DNA of 64,000 nucleotides, taken from positions 56,306,963-56,370,962 of the forward strand of contig CAMGYJ010000008.1 of the NCBI GenBank assembly GCA_946122785.1, read 5' to 3'. The translations under genes were made by a program, and so were the position numbers. The notes below the pieces were generated by a model. That model searched no databases. It had not been told where the DNA came from and was given only the letters and a program-made list of their open reading frames with translations. Source of the stretch: Linum tenue (taxonomy: Eukaryota > Streptophyta > Magnoliopsida > Malpighiales > Linaceae). Shown here one piece after another: positions 1 through 10,139 of this stretch (the stretch's first letter is position 1; every line of letters starts with the position of its first letter).

Positions 1-852
1 AGCATCGCACATGAGCTCGAAGGGGAGGTTCCAATATGGTGAGACCATTATGGGGGCATTGGTGAGCTTCTCTTTACGGATGTTGAAAGCATCAAAGCAT
101 TCCTTTGTGAAAAGGAATGGGGCATCCTTCTCCAAAAGCTTGGTCAAGGGCAATGCGATCTTCGAGAAGTTTTCAATGAAACGTCGGTAAAACCCCGCAT
201 GCCCAAGGAAGCTTCTTATGCCCTTAACTGTGGTTGGGGGAGGTAGCTTGCTTATAGTCTCAACATTGGCTCGATCCACCTCAATCCCCTGCTTGGAGAT
301 TTTGTGACCCAACACAATGCCCTCCCGGACCATAAAATGGGACTTCTCCCAACTCAAGGCTAGGTTGGTTTATTCACATCGCTCAAGTACCTTCTCCAAG
401 TTGGCCAGACAATGAGAGAATGAATCTCCGAACACTGAAAAGTCATCCATGAATACTTCCATTATCTCTCCAACTAGCTTGTCAAAGATGGCCATCATGC
501 ACCTCTGGAATGTTGTCGGGGCTTTGCACAATCCAAATGGGATGCGTCGGTAAGCAAAGGTCCCTAAGGGGCATGTGAATGTTGTCTTTGCTTGATCTTC
601 TGGGGCAATTGGGATCTGGAAGTACCCTGACATCCCATCAAAGAAACAGTAGTAACCATGCCTAGCTAGTCTCTCAAAGATTTGATCAATGAAAGGCAAA
701 GATAAGTGGTCCTTTCGAGTGGCTTCGTTCAATCTTCGATAGTCGATGCACACCCTCCACCCCGTCACCATTCTTGTTGGTATAAGTTCTTCCTTTTCAT
801 TTGCTACCACCGTCATTCCTCCCTTCTTAGGGACCAACTGGGTTGGGCTCAC
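1..852 (-). pseudogene. Gypsy reverse transcriptase (partial)
   Basis: RT palm and fingers of a Ty3/gypsy polymerase, which makes element cDNA in cytoplasmic particles. Visible in order: the KKGGMTVV block, CIDYRRLNEATRKDHLSLPF, the FFDGMSGYFQIPI block with the first catalytic Asp, TFTCPLGTFAYRRIPFGLC, and the catalytic motif VFMDDFSVF. A stop at about 370 (a TAA where relatives have a Glu codon) ends the long frame. The thumb and connection (GHKIS, LGHAGFYRRF-type, ELMCDA) continue in the same direction down to base 1. The 5' part is fused to gag. It is truncated by the window edge and not functional. Confidence 0.9.
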
Positions 853-855
853 CCA

Positions 856-1320
856 CTAGCTATCCAAGATAGGGTAGATAATCCCGACATCCAGCACCTT
901 GATCACTTCTGCTTTCACAACTTCTTCCGGATTAGGATTCACTCGCCTCTGCGGTTGCCGAACCGGTTTGGCCCCCTCCTCCAGGTGGATCTTGTGTGAA
1001 CAAAAGTTTGGCCCAATTCCCCGGATGTCTGTGATTTTCCAAGCTATTGCCCTCTCGTGACGCCCGAGGACCTCAATCAAGAAGATTGCATTGCACCCGG
1101 CTTCATCCTTGGGGTTGACAATGGTTTGAGAGGGTAGGGTTCCCTTTGGTCTCACGGTGAGGATCTCAGCAAGATTGTTCATTTGAACTTCCAAGCTTTG
1201 GAGACTCGCTTGATGGCTTCGGAGTACCGCCTCAACCAAGGTAAACTTGGATGTTGCCACATCCATAAATTGCTCAATCTTCTCAAACTTCTGTGAGCTT
1301 GTACTCACAAAGGCATTCAC
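856..1320 (-). pseudogene. In-frame fusion of gag C-terminus to RT N-terminus
   Basis: Residues 1 to about 75 match the coiled tail of gag in relatives in this window (TSSQKFEKIEQFMDVA, then the NPKD..GCNAIFL end). From about residue 76 the protein switches directly to the RT leader (HERAIAWKITDIRGIGPNFC, EEGAKPVRQPQRRVNP). In the relative at 30.9-31.7 kb these parts are separated by the whole aspartic protease and linker. An internal deletion therefore removed the protease but kept the frame open for 154 codons. The fusion is seen directly; the deletion mechanism is inferred. Confidence 0.85.
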
Positions 1321-2383
1321 AAGGTATTCAAGTTTAGAGAACTTGTCGACTTGTTGTTGTTGTTGTTGAAAACCTTGACCACTTTGTGCTTGTTATGGTT
1401 GTTGGAAGTTCGAGTTTTGGAATTGAGGCCTTTGTTGGATGAATGTTGGCCGAGGTTGATAGTTTCCTGTTGGACCTTGGAAAGCGGGAGGTTTTGGATT
1501 GGTAGGGAACGACCAAGCGAAGTTTGGATGATTGCATCACCCGGGTTTGTAGGTGTTGCTATAAGGGTTGTTCCCTCTAGCATTGGCAATGAAGCTTACT
1601 TGCTCTTCGGGGGTACTCGGCTCCTTCATCACTTGGCAATAATGCTCTCTTCCATTGCTTCTTATCCTCAAGGATCACCTCGATCAACTTTTCAAGCTTC
1701 GCTATAAGTGGAGCACTCGCTCCCGCACTTCGCACTCCTCGATCGATGCTTCTCTTCCTACTTCTTGTCAAGCCCCAATCATATCCCTTAAGAGCCATAT
1801 CTTTGAGCAACTCGGTCACTTGAGGAGGGGTCATGTTCATCAACATCCCTTGGCAAAGAGAGTCAATGAAGATCTTGTCATCTTGAATGAGTCCTCCATA
1901 GAAAGTTTCAATCAAAAATTGCTCCTCGAAGCCATGGTGCGTGCATTGAAGAAAGTAGTCGGAGAACCTTTCACATGCATCCCTCAATGTCTCATCCTCC
2001 TCTTGCTCAAAGTGAGCGATCTTCTTCCTCCACTCGGCCGTCTTGGAAGGAGGAGAATATCGGGCCATGAACTTGTTGAGGAGATCATCCCAAGAGGTGA
2101 TGGATAGAGCCGGACGGTTGTTGAGCCATCAGAGTGCCTTCCCCGCCAAATAATAGGGGAAGAGCTTCAATTGCAATGCCTCCTCAGGGACGCCATTAAT
2201 CTTCAAGCTTCCCGCTAGCTCAAGAAACCTTTCGACATGCTCTCGTGGTGATTCATGGGATAGCCCGTGGAAGTAAGCACTTTGTTGAATCATCGTCACG
2301 AGAGAGGGCTTGATGTCAAAGTTGTTGGCGGCCACGCGTGGATGTAAGATGGGAGATTGGATATCCGCCAATCGTGGAGCATG
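1321..2383 (-). pseudogene. Gypsy gag capsid protein (degenerate)
   Basis: The retrotransposon gag domain (PF03732 type) is recognisable: HPRVAANNFDIKPSLV, ESPREHVERFLELAGSLKI, FPYYLAGKAL, then SKTAEWRKKIAHFEQEEDETLRDACERF and the GGLIQDDK block. Downstream is a Pro/Gln/Asn-rich linker (about 1321-1590) with a long Gln-coding run near 1350-1380. The reading frame is broken at least twice (about 2110-2130 and about 1580). The protein forms the particle shell in autonomous relatives; here it cannot be made whole. Confidence 0.85.
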
Positions 2384-2661
2384 GTAAAGGAAACTGTACC
2401 GGAAGTCATATCGAACCTGTCAGTGATAGGGTATTTTGTGGTACGACCGTGGTTCAATCGTTGTGTACCGGTAAAATACCATTTTTGTAATTAAAAACTA
2501 TTTTTTTGTTAAAAAACTGTACCGGCAGATTCAGGATACCGTTTCGGAGTAGTACCGGAATAAAACCGGATAACAAACCCGAATAAACTAAATAGACATA
2601 TGTAGTATAACAATCAACAAACTACAGCATTACTGAATAAACTACATAATCGTTCAAATGC
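2384..2661. other. Unassigned spacer rich in GTACCGG-type motifs
   Basis: It lies between the gag break and an Athila-like env remnant. It holds repeated ACCGG/GTACCGG-type words and AT-rich runs, and has no ORF. Motif-rich DNA of this kind is common in hAT subterminal regions, but I could not find matching terminal repeats or an 8-bp duplication, so the assignment is only a guess. Confidence 0.3.
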
Positions 2662-2699
2662 ATGTTTAGGATCGAGTACAAAACAACCAAAAAAACATC

Positions 2700-3290
2700 C
2701 TCAAAGGACACAGTCTCTAAGATGCGGTTGCTTCTAGTGTCCCGTGGAGTCAAGTGGGTCGAGGGACTGCCCGTACCGGCCATCCTTGTCCCAGCTGAGA
2801 TGGAAAAGGATGCTGAGCCTCAGGCTGAGGATGCCGCTGCCCCCCACCAGACCTTCCACCATAACACTTTTGAGCATGGGGGTAGCAACTCCTCTGTTCC
2901 GTCTTAGGATTACTTCTCCCACCAGTTTCAGTGTATGGATCTCTAGTTTCAGCAGCTGGGTCTCTAGAATCAATAGATCCTTACCATCAGTTTCAATAGT
3001 AGTATGCGACCAACCATGGTGAGTATGCCGCCCATATGGCAGCGTATGATGAGCGTCTGGACCACATGGAGACCCAGCAGGGGATCACCCTCGCTCATAT
3101 CGTGCGTGAGCGTAGGCGGGCACACCGAATGTAGGAGGTCCAACAGTACTTACTTGATCAGGTTTCGGGCCATCCACAGCCTGGCAGACTCCTTGGGATG
3201 CTTCCCCACTACCTTTGCCTTCACCGAGTGACGATGACTATATGTGGGACATCAACTTTGACATCACAGGCAATGAGTAGGCTGTACTCG
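2700..3290 (+). pseudogene. Env-like (ATHILA ORF-1 type) C-terminal remnant
   Basis: Several open pieces in shifting frames read like the acidic, coiled tail of the protein encoded after pol in Athila elements: an Ala/Glu-rich stretch, then a Gln/Met-rich helix, AAYDERLDHMETQQGITLAH, and a short acidic end with DINFDITGNE before a TAG at about 3278. Most in-frame breaks are TAG triplets at positions where Gln fits the helical pattern, which suggests CAG-to-TAG decay. The role of this protein in Athila elements is unsettled. Assignment is by position and composition. Confidence 0.5.
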
Positions 3291-3585
3291 TCGGCTCCGT
3301 CTATGTGTTCTTTTGTGTTTTGTTTGCTCCATGTGTTGTAGAGCCTGAACTGAGTCGTTTGTTCGTTTGGTTATATTTTCCTTTTTCTTTGTGTGCCATC
3401 TAGGCTGAAAACTCTAGCTAACAAACAGTGCTCTAGTGGTTGTTTCAGAGATTGCTCTTGCAGCGGCTGGTCCCTCTTCTAGTCCCGTGTTTCTGATGAT
3501 TGGTCCTCGCTCCAGTCCGTGCCTATTGTCATCCTTTTTCCCGGTAATATTGTTTCCCCTCCTCTTTTCCCTCTGCTCCATTAAG

Positions 3586-3711
3586 GGAAATGTCGTGCTT
3601 AAGTGTGTGTGTGGGGGGGGGGGGTGGGGGTTGCTTTGTACTTATCGGGAATGTGTTTGTGTGCTTGGAGCCGAGTCCATTGTCCAATTCTCCAGATTTG
3701 AGGGCTCCAAG
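3586..3711 (+). other. Conserved G-rich tract and CTTGGAGCC stem-loop
   Basis: A motif ending TGTCGTGCTTAAGTGTG runs into a long G run (about 3609-3629). It is followed by GCTTGGAGCC (3663-3672), which pairs with GGCTCCAAG (3703-3711). The same order recurs at 51808-51923 and 55978-56104 in two other gypsy families. It resembles an internal polypurine tract followed by an RNA hairpin. The function is not known to me. Confidence 0.7.
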
Positions 3712-5057
3712 TACTGATGTTTGCGTGATTATATTTGCGCTGTGGTTTTTTGTGATGAATCGATTGGCTATTAGCATTGATGTGTGATAATCTGCTTGCG
3801 ACTAAGGCAACCTATAATGATGACTGAGACGTGTAGTAGAGTCATGTAGGCGTTCAATTTTTCAACTGTTTGCTTACCAACTGTGACTTTGATTGATCAC
3901 TAATTTTCTGCAGTCATTCATGCATCTAATTCAGGAAATCATAATGAGAGATAGAGCATATAGGTAGCCATATGAGATTTGAGCCTGCTCGTTTCTTTCT
4001 TGTGCGATAGATCCCTCTTCCATGATGTGTAGCATTCTGTTGCAACTAATTAGGATGATGGAGGCATATGATTGACTGTCCTGGTGTGTACCTTTTGAGC
4101 CGTGTAACTTTCTTTCTTTGTGTCTACAATGATAAAAAAAACCACCCTTTTCCATCTCGTAGAGGTTCCATAGAGTGGTTTTTGCATGCATTCTCTGCTA
4201 AATATTATGTGAGTGTTGGAGGCCATTCTTAAAAAGTTAAGCAGGTGCGTGAAAAAGATAATGAAGGTGGCACGTTGAAGCTCTCTAAAAAATGAAAAAT
4301 GAAAATAGGGAAAAGAGAGCTGACACCAGGAATGTTAATAGTGCCCTTCAAAATAGTGTTTTTAGCAGTCTGGCTTGGAAATACTGATATTGTTAACTCC
4401 TTCACTTTTGTGCTCTAAAACCTTGGTTAATGTAGAATAGTAGAGAAAGAAAGTACTTGGTTTGGTTGAATGTCGATTTGTTGGGTTTGGAACTGTGGAA
4501 CCTTGTGTCATAGAGTTTTCCACCACCTATAAAGCATGTTCCAATGTCCAAGACCCTAGCCAGTCATCTGAACCCGTGTCTAAGACCTCCTGACTAGTTA
4601 GTGGTGACACTCGATATGTGAAGTCTGGCATTTAGAGGCTGCCATCATGGTGAAGAGACATTAGGGATTGAGAGTATGAGTATGCACACATTTTGCACCA
4701 AATTTAGTCCTGATCCCACTGGTTGAGAGTGAGTCATTCATTTTTCATATTATATACCCAGTGAGGACCTAGATTGCTCACTCTTAATTCTGATGTCTTG
4801 AATTTTATGCATGAGGCGACTGTTTTGAATGAGTGGTTGAGTCGAGTCTGTGTTGGTCGGTAAACTGAAGGGAGATTCTTCCTTTATCCGATTTTGCTGC
4901 ACTGGAATGTCATCTATGGTGGTTGCCTATGTTGTTGTTGCTGTTTTTCATGTGTTGATGTCTAAAAGCCAGTACGATTCACGTGTTTTGTACCTATAAG
5001 ATATGTCCCCAAGTTTGCATGATAAGAATGTTTTGAGCTTATTTAGTGTCTGACTTG
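3712..5057. other. Non-coding 3' region of the Athila-like element
   Basis: No gene is visible. The sequence parallels 56105-57731, which marks it as the long non-coding block between the env-like gene and the 3' LTR. Confidence 0.6.
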
Positions 5058-5097
5058 GTTTGCTCGGGGACAAGCAAACGATTAAGTGTGGGGGATT
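5058..5097 (+). other. Hairpin and polypurine tract before the 3' LTR
   Basis: GTTTGCT and AGCAAAC arms enclose a CGGGGACA loop and are followed at once by AAGTGTGGGGGA and the LTR start. The polypurine tract primes plus-strand cDNA. The hairpin beside it is shared with 52869-52909 and 57732-57770. Confidence 0.75.
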
Positions 5098-6492
5098 TGA
5101 TAACTCGATATTTGCACATGATTTTGACCACCACTCTTACGCTATTTGTCGGCTCGTTTCACGTGGTTTAAGCTGATTTCATGCTAAGTTGTTCTTGTTG
5201 GTGATGTTTCAGGTCCTAGTACGTGAATGAAGGTTTGGGAACGAGTTCAGGGTCGATTGGACAAAGTTAGGACGTTCGCCAAAGAGCTGGGAGACTCACA
5301 CGGCCTGTGCATGATTCTACACAGCCGTGTAGGTTGCATGTGTACCAGGCCTTACGCAGCCAAGCCCGCACTGGCCATATGAAGGCACCTTCTGGCCATG
5401 CAGGTTTTCTAGGAGTTTTACACCGGCAAGGGATGATTTCACAAGGCTGTGTGGTCTAGCCTTGTAATCAGACCTTCGACCAACTATATGCAACGCCGCG
5501 TTTCAGGATTCATATGAGCAGACTGGGATTTCACACGGCCGTGTGGTCTGGCCGTGTAATCAGGCAGAGTAGGGTTTTAACCCTATTTCGAGTCTTTGAG
5601 AAGGGATCTGAGTTTTGGAGCTGAAAACAGAGCTTTAGAGAGAGAAAGTGACGAACCCAACCTTCAAGGTAACCTAGATTGAGCTTTGACACCATTGGAG
5701 CTCGATTGAAGCCTGGAGAAGCGCTAATTGACAACCAGAAGCTGAATTTCATCCCCCATACGATGATTTGAAGCTGATTTATCTTCTCTCTCTATGGAGT
5801 AAAATCTCTCTCTCACCCGGGTGCGAAGAACCCTAGAGTTGTATGTTAGGTTTAGTTGTATGAACCCAAGTACATGATATTTTTATATTGATTCCATTCA
5901 ATTGAGGCATGATTTCTGAATTGCATGAATCCTGATCATATTGTTGTAGTTTCTAATTTGACCTAGAAAGAGAATATTTGCATAGGTTGATAGAGCACCT
6001 TTAATTGAAGGTGGTGAATTGACTGCTTTAGTCGAGGAGTCAATTCAGTGATTTGTATTGGATTTAATCCAGTAGTGGAGGTTTTGCACGTTAGGGTCTC
6101 AGTTTGTCTATTCTGGTGGAGGTTAGTCGCCCGCCGGGTATTCTGACTAGGAGGGTCTGAAGACCTTTAGTCGAGACTTCAGACTGATTAAGAATCTTCC
6201 ACAATATGACTATCATTATATTTGAACTTGGTGAAGTACAATCAGGCTTGACTGCACTCTAGGGGGAACCATATTTGGGTGACCTCTCTCGAACTTGAAT
6301 CACACCTTAGTGCTTTGTGTTTGCTTAGTTTAGTTACAACTTCACAATACTTAAACAACTAGATAATGAGAACTTCACGGAGTAGTATCACATCTGTGCA
6401 TCGGGCCGAAAAATAAAGCTAAACTCGCTATACTATGCATTAGTTTGTGGCTACACTTGGCCACTTTCTAGCGTGACAGTATTGACGAGTCA
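5098..6492 (+). repeat. Athila-type 3' LTR
   Basis: It starts TGATAACTCG right after the polypurine tract and ends GACGAGTCA, the end type of the other LTRs here. LINE coding for the RT motif LRQG resumes directly after it on the minus strand, which fixes the right edge at 6492. The U3 holds several CACGGCCGTG-like palindromes (5300-5560). The ATGGAGTA plus GGGT/ACCC hairpin module lies at 5793-5836. Length is 1395 bp. Confidence 0.85.
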
Positions 6493-7290
6493 ATCTCCCT
6501 GCCTTAACCCTTTTTGAGTTGAGAAATAACCTGCTACACCTCCATCAAACCCCACACTAAGCTTAGGGGTAGTGATACACATAGCTATTCACCTAATGAA
6601 CTCTTTAGGGAACCCCATTGCTTCTAACACAGTTAGCAAAAACTGCCAATCAACATAGTCGAAGGCTTTAATTAAATCAACTTTTACCATACTACGAGGG
6701 GAAATGTTTTTCCATGTATACTTTTGAACCAGTTCATGGGCAAGCATGATATTTTCTCCTATCACTCTCCTCCAACAAAGGTTGCCTGGTTCTCCCTTAT
6801 CACCATAGGCAGACATTCACTCAACCTAACCGAGATAATCTTTGAAATGCACTTATACAGTATATTGCAGCAAGAAATAGGTCTAAAGTACTTCATCTCC
6901 TTAAATTCTTTCTCTTAGGTATTAAGGCTAAGAGAGTATAATTAACCTCACATGGAAAACCTGACATGGAAAAGCAATATTGGATAGCTTCAGTGATCTC
7001 TTGTCCCACAATACTCCAAGTGGCTTCAAAGAAACAAGCAGAATACCCATCTGGACCAGGGCTCTTTTCCCCTTTAAACCGAAACATTGTAGCTCTTACA
7101 TCTTCAAAGGTGACAGGCCTACACAGTTTGGCAGTTTGAGAGTCTTGAAGTTTCTTCCTTAGTAACCCCCTATTAAATTCAATAGATTTACCATGAACCA
7201 AAGGATCCTTCTTTCCAAGCAGCTCTTTATATAATGCGACTACTATCTGACACATTGCCAGGGTCTGTAACTCTTTGTCCTTCTTCATTT
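6493..7290 (-). pseudogene. LINE reverse transcriptase (partial)
   Basis: Blocks in order: VTFEDVRATMFRFKGEKSPG, PDGYSACFFEATWSIVG, ALIPKRKN, then after breaks ENIMLAHELVQ, MVKVDLIKAFDYVDWQFL and the GYFSTQKG-LRQG motif just at the edge. These are RT motifs 0 to 2 of plant L1 elements. The catalytic F/YADD part is absent because the LTR element begins here. Frames change near 6890 and 6590. Confidence 0.85.
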
Positions 7291-7504
7291 ATAAAAAATG
7301 GATAGTATTTCTCTGAAAATGAACCCTTATTGATCTATGAAAATAACCAAAGTTGGAATCCCCTTCTTTGAGCCATATCTCTCTGGACTTTTGCCTTAGA
7401 AAGTATTCTTCTGCTAACTGCAATTGCTTAAACTCCAAACTCTTTTCTTTCTCTGCTTCAAATGATTCATGTGAATGATTAGATAGAGTAGCAAACTGTG
7501 CATA

Positions 7505-8300
7505 CTAAAGTTCAGCCTCTTTCATTTTGACTCTCTCCCCCAAGTCTGAGAATTCTTCTTTGTTCAGAACTTTCAACAACTTCTTAAGGACTAGTAGCTT
7601 TCTAAAGACTTTCTCCAGCTGGGATCCTTCTACCTCTGAATTCCAAGCTTCTTTGACGAAATCAAAAAATTTAGGATGCGAAATCCAGAGCTTAAAGAAC
7701 TTGAAAGGTTTTGGCAATGATTTAATGGTACTATCAATATCAAGAAGAATAGGGCAGTGATCTGATACCGAGAGATCTAATAAATCCACAATGCTATTAT
7801 GAAGTTTATCTAGCCATTCTAGATTCACAAAGACTTGTCAAATTTTCTTGATATGAGGTTACCAGACTGTTCGTTTATCCAAGTGAACTAGGGTCCAGAG
7901 GCCTTATGTTTCACCCTTTCAACTTGATTCTGCCATGACTTAACCAGGAAAATTAGAGGATTCAACGAGACCAGAAATTGCATTGAAATCTCCAAGTATT
8001 ACCCAAGGAACATTTTTCACTTTAATCTTACTAAGCTGCTCATAAAGAATCCTTCTTCTAGCTTCCTCATTTGAAGCATAAACAAACGCAATGAAGAAAG
8101 GTGGACCAAAGCTTACCAAGGCATGTATAAATTGATCTGACTTATCCAACAACCTAAAATTCACATCCTTCTTCCAAATCAACCAAATCTTCCCCAGACC
8201 ACTGTTATTGTTAGCCACTTCTTTTCCCCAATCTACAAACCTCTTCTAAATTATCTCCTCTAACTCGGCTTTTATTCTTGGCTCTAATATAGCGACTATA
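7505..8300 (-). pseudogene. LINE apurinic-type endonuclease (degenerate)
   Basis: The APE-like nuclease that nicks the target for LINE insertion. Visible: a GLGKIWLIWKKDV stretch, ..FFIAFVYASNEEARR, the catalytic-region motif WVILGDFNAI, and the C-terminal SDHCPI motif. The reading is broken between 7828 and 7940. It corresponds block for block with the LINE at 16.2 kb (VCGDFNAI, SDHCGI). Confidence 0.85.
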
Positions 8301-8382
8301 TCTACTTGTCTTATATTCACTATAAGTTGTACAACTTTATTCTTATCTTTATCTTTATCTTCATACCCTCTAGTATTCCAAG

Positions 8383-8959
8383 TTAATATCTCCATCGTTT
8401 CCTACCTCCCCTCCCCCCTTTCCTAACAGGGGCTATGAATGGTGTTTTTGGCTTCTTCTGCTGAGTACCAACATTAATCCAAGGATTCCTATTGTTCTCC
8501 TTACCAACTGGAGTGGCTTGAGACTCTAACCTCCCAGAATTATCTAGTGAGTTAAAATCCTCAGGCAATTCTAGAAGGGGCTTAGTACTCCAGCTATAGC
8601 TGGTGTTCCTTTGACCACATCCACAAAACTAGCAGTTGGGCTCCTTCTTGATGTAGGAGCAAATAAAACAGAAGAGTGAACCATATATAAAAAGCCATCA
8701 TTCACCTTAAAACATGATGGACTCGAACTAAATGGGGAGATGTTTCAACAACCTGTTTACGATTCAATATAAAACTCACTTCCTCTTGTGTATTCTCACC
8801 CTGATTCTGTACACCCTCTAGATTAACAATTTCAGCAACAGCCTCAAATTTCTTTCTTTGCACCCATTTTTTCCCTTGTTTAGCAAGCCAATCACAATCA
8901 TGTTGAGAAACCTCACATCTAAAACAGACTGTAGGCTTATTCAAATATGCGATTTCCAT
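8383..8959 (-). pseudogene. LINE ORF1 C-terminal part with zinc knuckle
   Basis: The fragment at 8702-8959 contains PTVCFRCEVSQHDC, a CCHC-like knuckle of the type found in plant L1 ORF1 RNA-binding proteins. A basic Ser/Pro-rich tail follows (8383-8568). The N-terminal RNA-binding domain is missing through 5' truncation. Confidence 0.6.
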
Positions 8960-8965
8960 AATTAG

Positions 8966-9595
8966 GATTAATCGACAATTACCTTTTATGTAATTTTTCC
9001 TTATTTCAATATTTTGGCATCATCACTGGGTTCCCTTCATTTCTCGTCTCTTCCCTTCCCCTTCTCTCCCACCGTGCTGGCTTCTCCATCTCTCTCTATC
9101 TCCCCTTCTTTTAAGGCTAGCTTTAGCATTATTATTTCATAAATTATTCCAATTAAGATTTGTGTTATTAATAAATTTCAATGCAAAATTTTCAATATAG
9201 TATTAATAAAAAATAAAAGTTTTCCATATTTTGACTTTAATTATGAGGTGTTTGTTCATCACAATATTCAACTTTTTTATGTACACTTTTCGTACTTGGT
9301 TTACATACTTGATTGAGATTTTTCATTAGACTTTTTTCAATTTTTGACTTTATACGAAATTGACCTAATATGATCTATTTCAGCCACGTATAATAGAAGA
9401 GTGAGATAAAGAGACTCTAATATTTGAATTACGTGCTTATATATGTAGCTACAACTGATATTTGGTGGAGCTTCCTCTAATAAAATTAAGAAAATCAATT
9501 AACCCAGACAAAAAAAAAAAAAAGAAGAAAATGACCCATAACCATGAAATTCGATTACCATTACTATGTACTCAACTACGAAGATATCTCGGTTG
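8966..9595. other. AT-rich DNA without a recognised gene
   Basis: No ORF with family features. An A-run lies at about 9510-9525. It may be older host DNA into which the next LINE inserted. Confidence 0.5.
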
Positions 9596-9654
9596 GAACT
9601 CTTTTTCAGTTTTTTTTTGGTAAGAACAGGGCGCTAAGGGCGCCCTAACCTTTA

Positions 9655-10085
9655 TTAAACACGAACAAAGCGGGGGGTCTCACCCCCCACACGATCAAAC
9701 ATCAGCCAGTACAGAAGTTTAGTGTCAGGCCTATCCAAAATATGCACCCCAATCGATCGGGAGTGACCCACAGAAGCTAAATAATCCGCGGCGAAGTTTG
9801 CTTCGCGGAAAACATGATCAATCCTAACGGTCCAGTTGCGGTTAAGTCTCTGTCTGATCTCTGCGACCTGAGTGAAGTGGGTGTGTCTCGGAGTCGCCTT
9901 GTCAATCAGGTTCTTTGCAGTGGACGAGTCAGTCTGTAGAATCACCTTCCTGGCTCCCTGTTCCCAGGCGAGGTCCAACCCATACACAATACCAGCCAGC
10001 TCTGCACGAGTGATCGAACCCCCTCCAAGGTTCGCAGTGAATGCTTTGAGAAATCGGCCATCATTCCCCCGCAGACTGCTGGAAT
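9655..10085 (-). pseudogene. LINE RNase H domain, C-terminal part
   Basis: RVT_3-type RNase H following RT in plant L1 elements. Visible: RFLKAFTANLGGGSITRAEL, ..GIVYGLDLAWEQGARKVI, LQTDSSTAKNLI with a catalytic-type Asp, and VFREANFAADYLASVGHS. Its N-terminal strand (VCVNTDGSV) lies at about 12270-12300 on the opposite strand because of the 5' inversion. A frame slip near 9985 splits the reading. Confidence 0.88.
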
Positions 10086-10139
10086 AACCCGGAGAAGATC
10101 AAGGAAGTAAATTCCACAATTCTGGTCCTTATTCCGAAG

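Larger units (their letters stand above)
1..2385 (-). mobile_element. Ty3/gypsy retrotransposon fragment (Athila/Tat-type), gag to RT
   Basis: Read on the minus strand, this stretch runs from the gag N-terminus (near 2383) through gag and a fusion point into reverse transcriptase, and it leaves the window at base 1 in the RT connection/RNase H region (LPFELMCDA). Related gag and RT sequence occurs at 29-33 kb and 37.5-39 kb. No LTR or primer site is present; homology stops abruptly near 2385. Several stops and frameshifts show it is dead. The lineage assignment rests on gag/RT likeness and on neighbouring relatives with Asp-tRNA-type primer sites. Confidence 0.88.
2662..6492 (+). mobile_element. 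3' half of an Athila-like Ty3/gypsy element with 3' LTR
   Basis: In order: an env-like remnant, a long non-coding region with a G-rich tract and stem-loop (about 3586-3711), a hairpin plus polypurine tract (5058-5097), and an LTR (5098-6492). The 2-kb non-coding block resembles the one at 55.8-57.7 kb, for example the shared GATAGATCCCTCT and GAGCCGTGT words near 4010/56410 and 4100/56535. Everything upstream of the env remnant is lost. The element lies inside a LINE whose RT coding resumes at 6493. Confidence 0.82.
6493..8965 (-). mobile_element. Plant L1-type LINE, 5' truncated and interrupted
   Basis: On the minus strand it runs ORF1 zinc-knuckle tail, endonuclease, then RT fingers, and is cut at 6493 by the Athila LTR in the middle of RT. 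The 5' end near 8965 is within ORF1, as expected for truncated L1 insertions. Numerous frameshifts and stops show an old copy. The 3' part would lie beyond the left end of the interrupting element, outside what I can assign. Confidence 0.85.

Noticed and set aside
1350..1380. Trinucleotide repeat as a microsatellite of interest
   Set aside because: It is the Gln-coding run of the gag linker; relatives have the same region with fewer repeats.
3436..3787. Overlapping open frames of 65-93 codons around the G run at 3609-3629
   Set aside because: They run through the G-rich tract and stem-loop of a non-coding retroelement region and show no domain.
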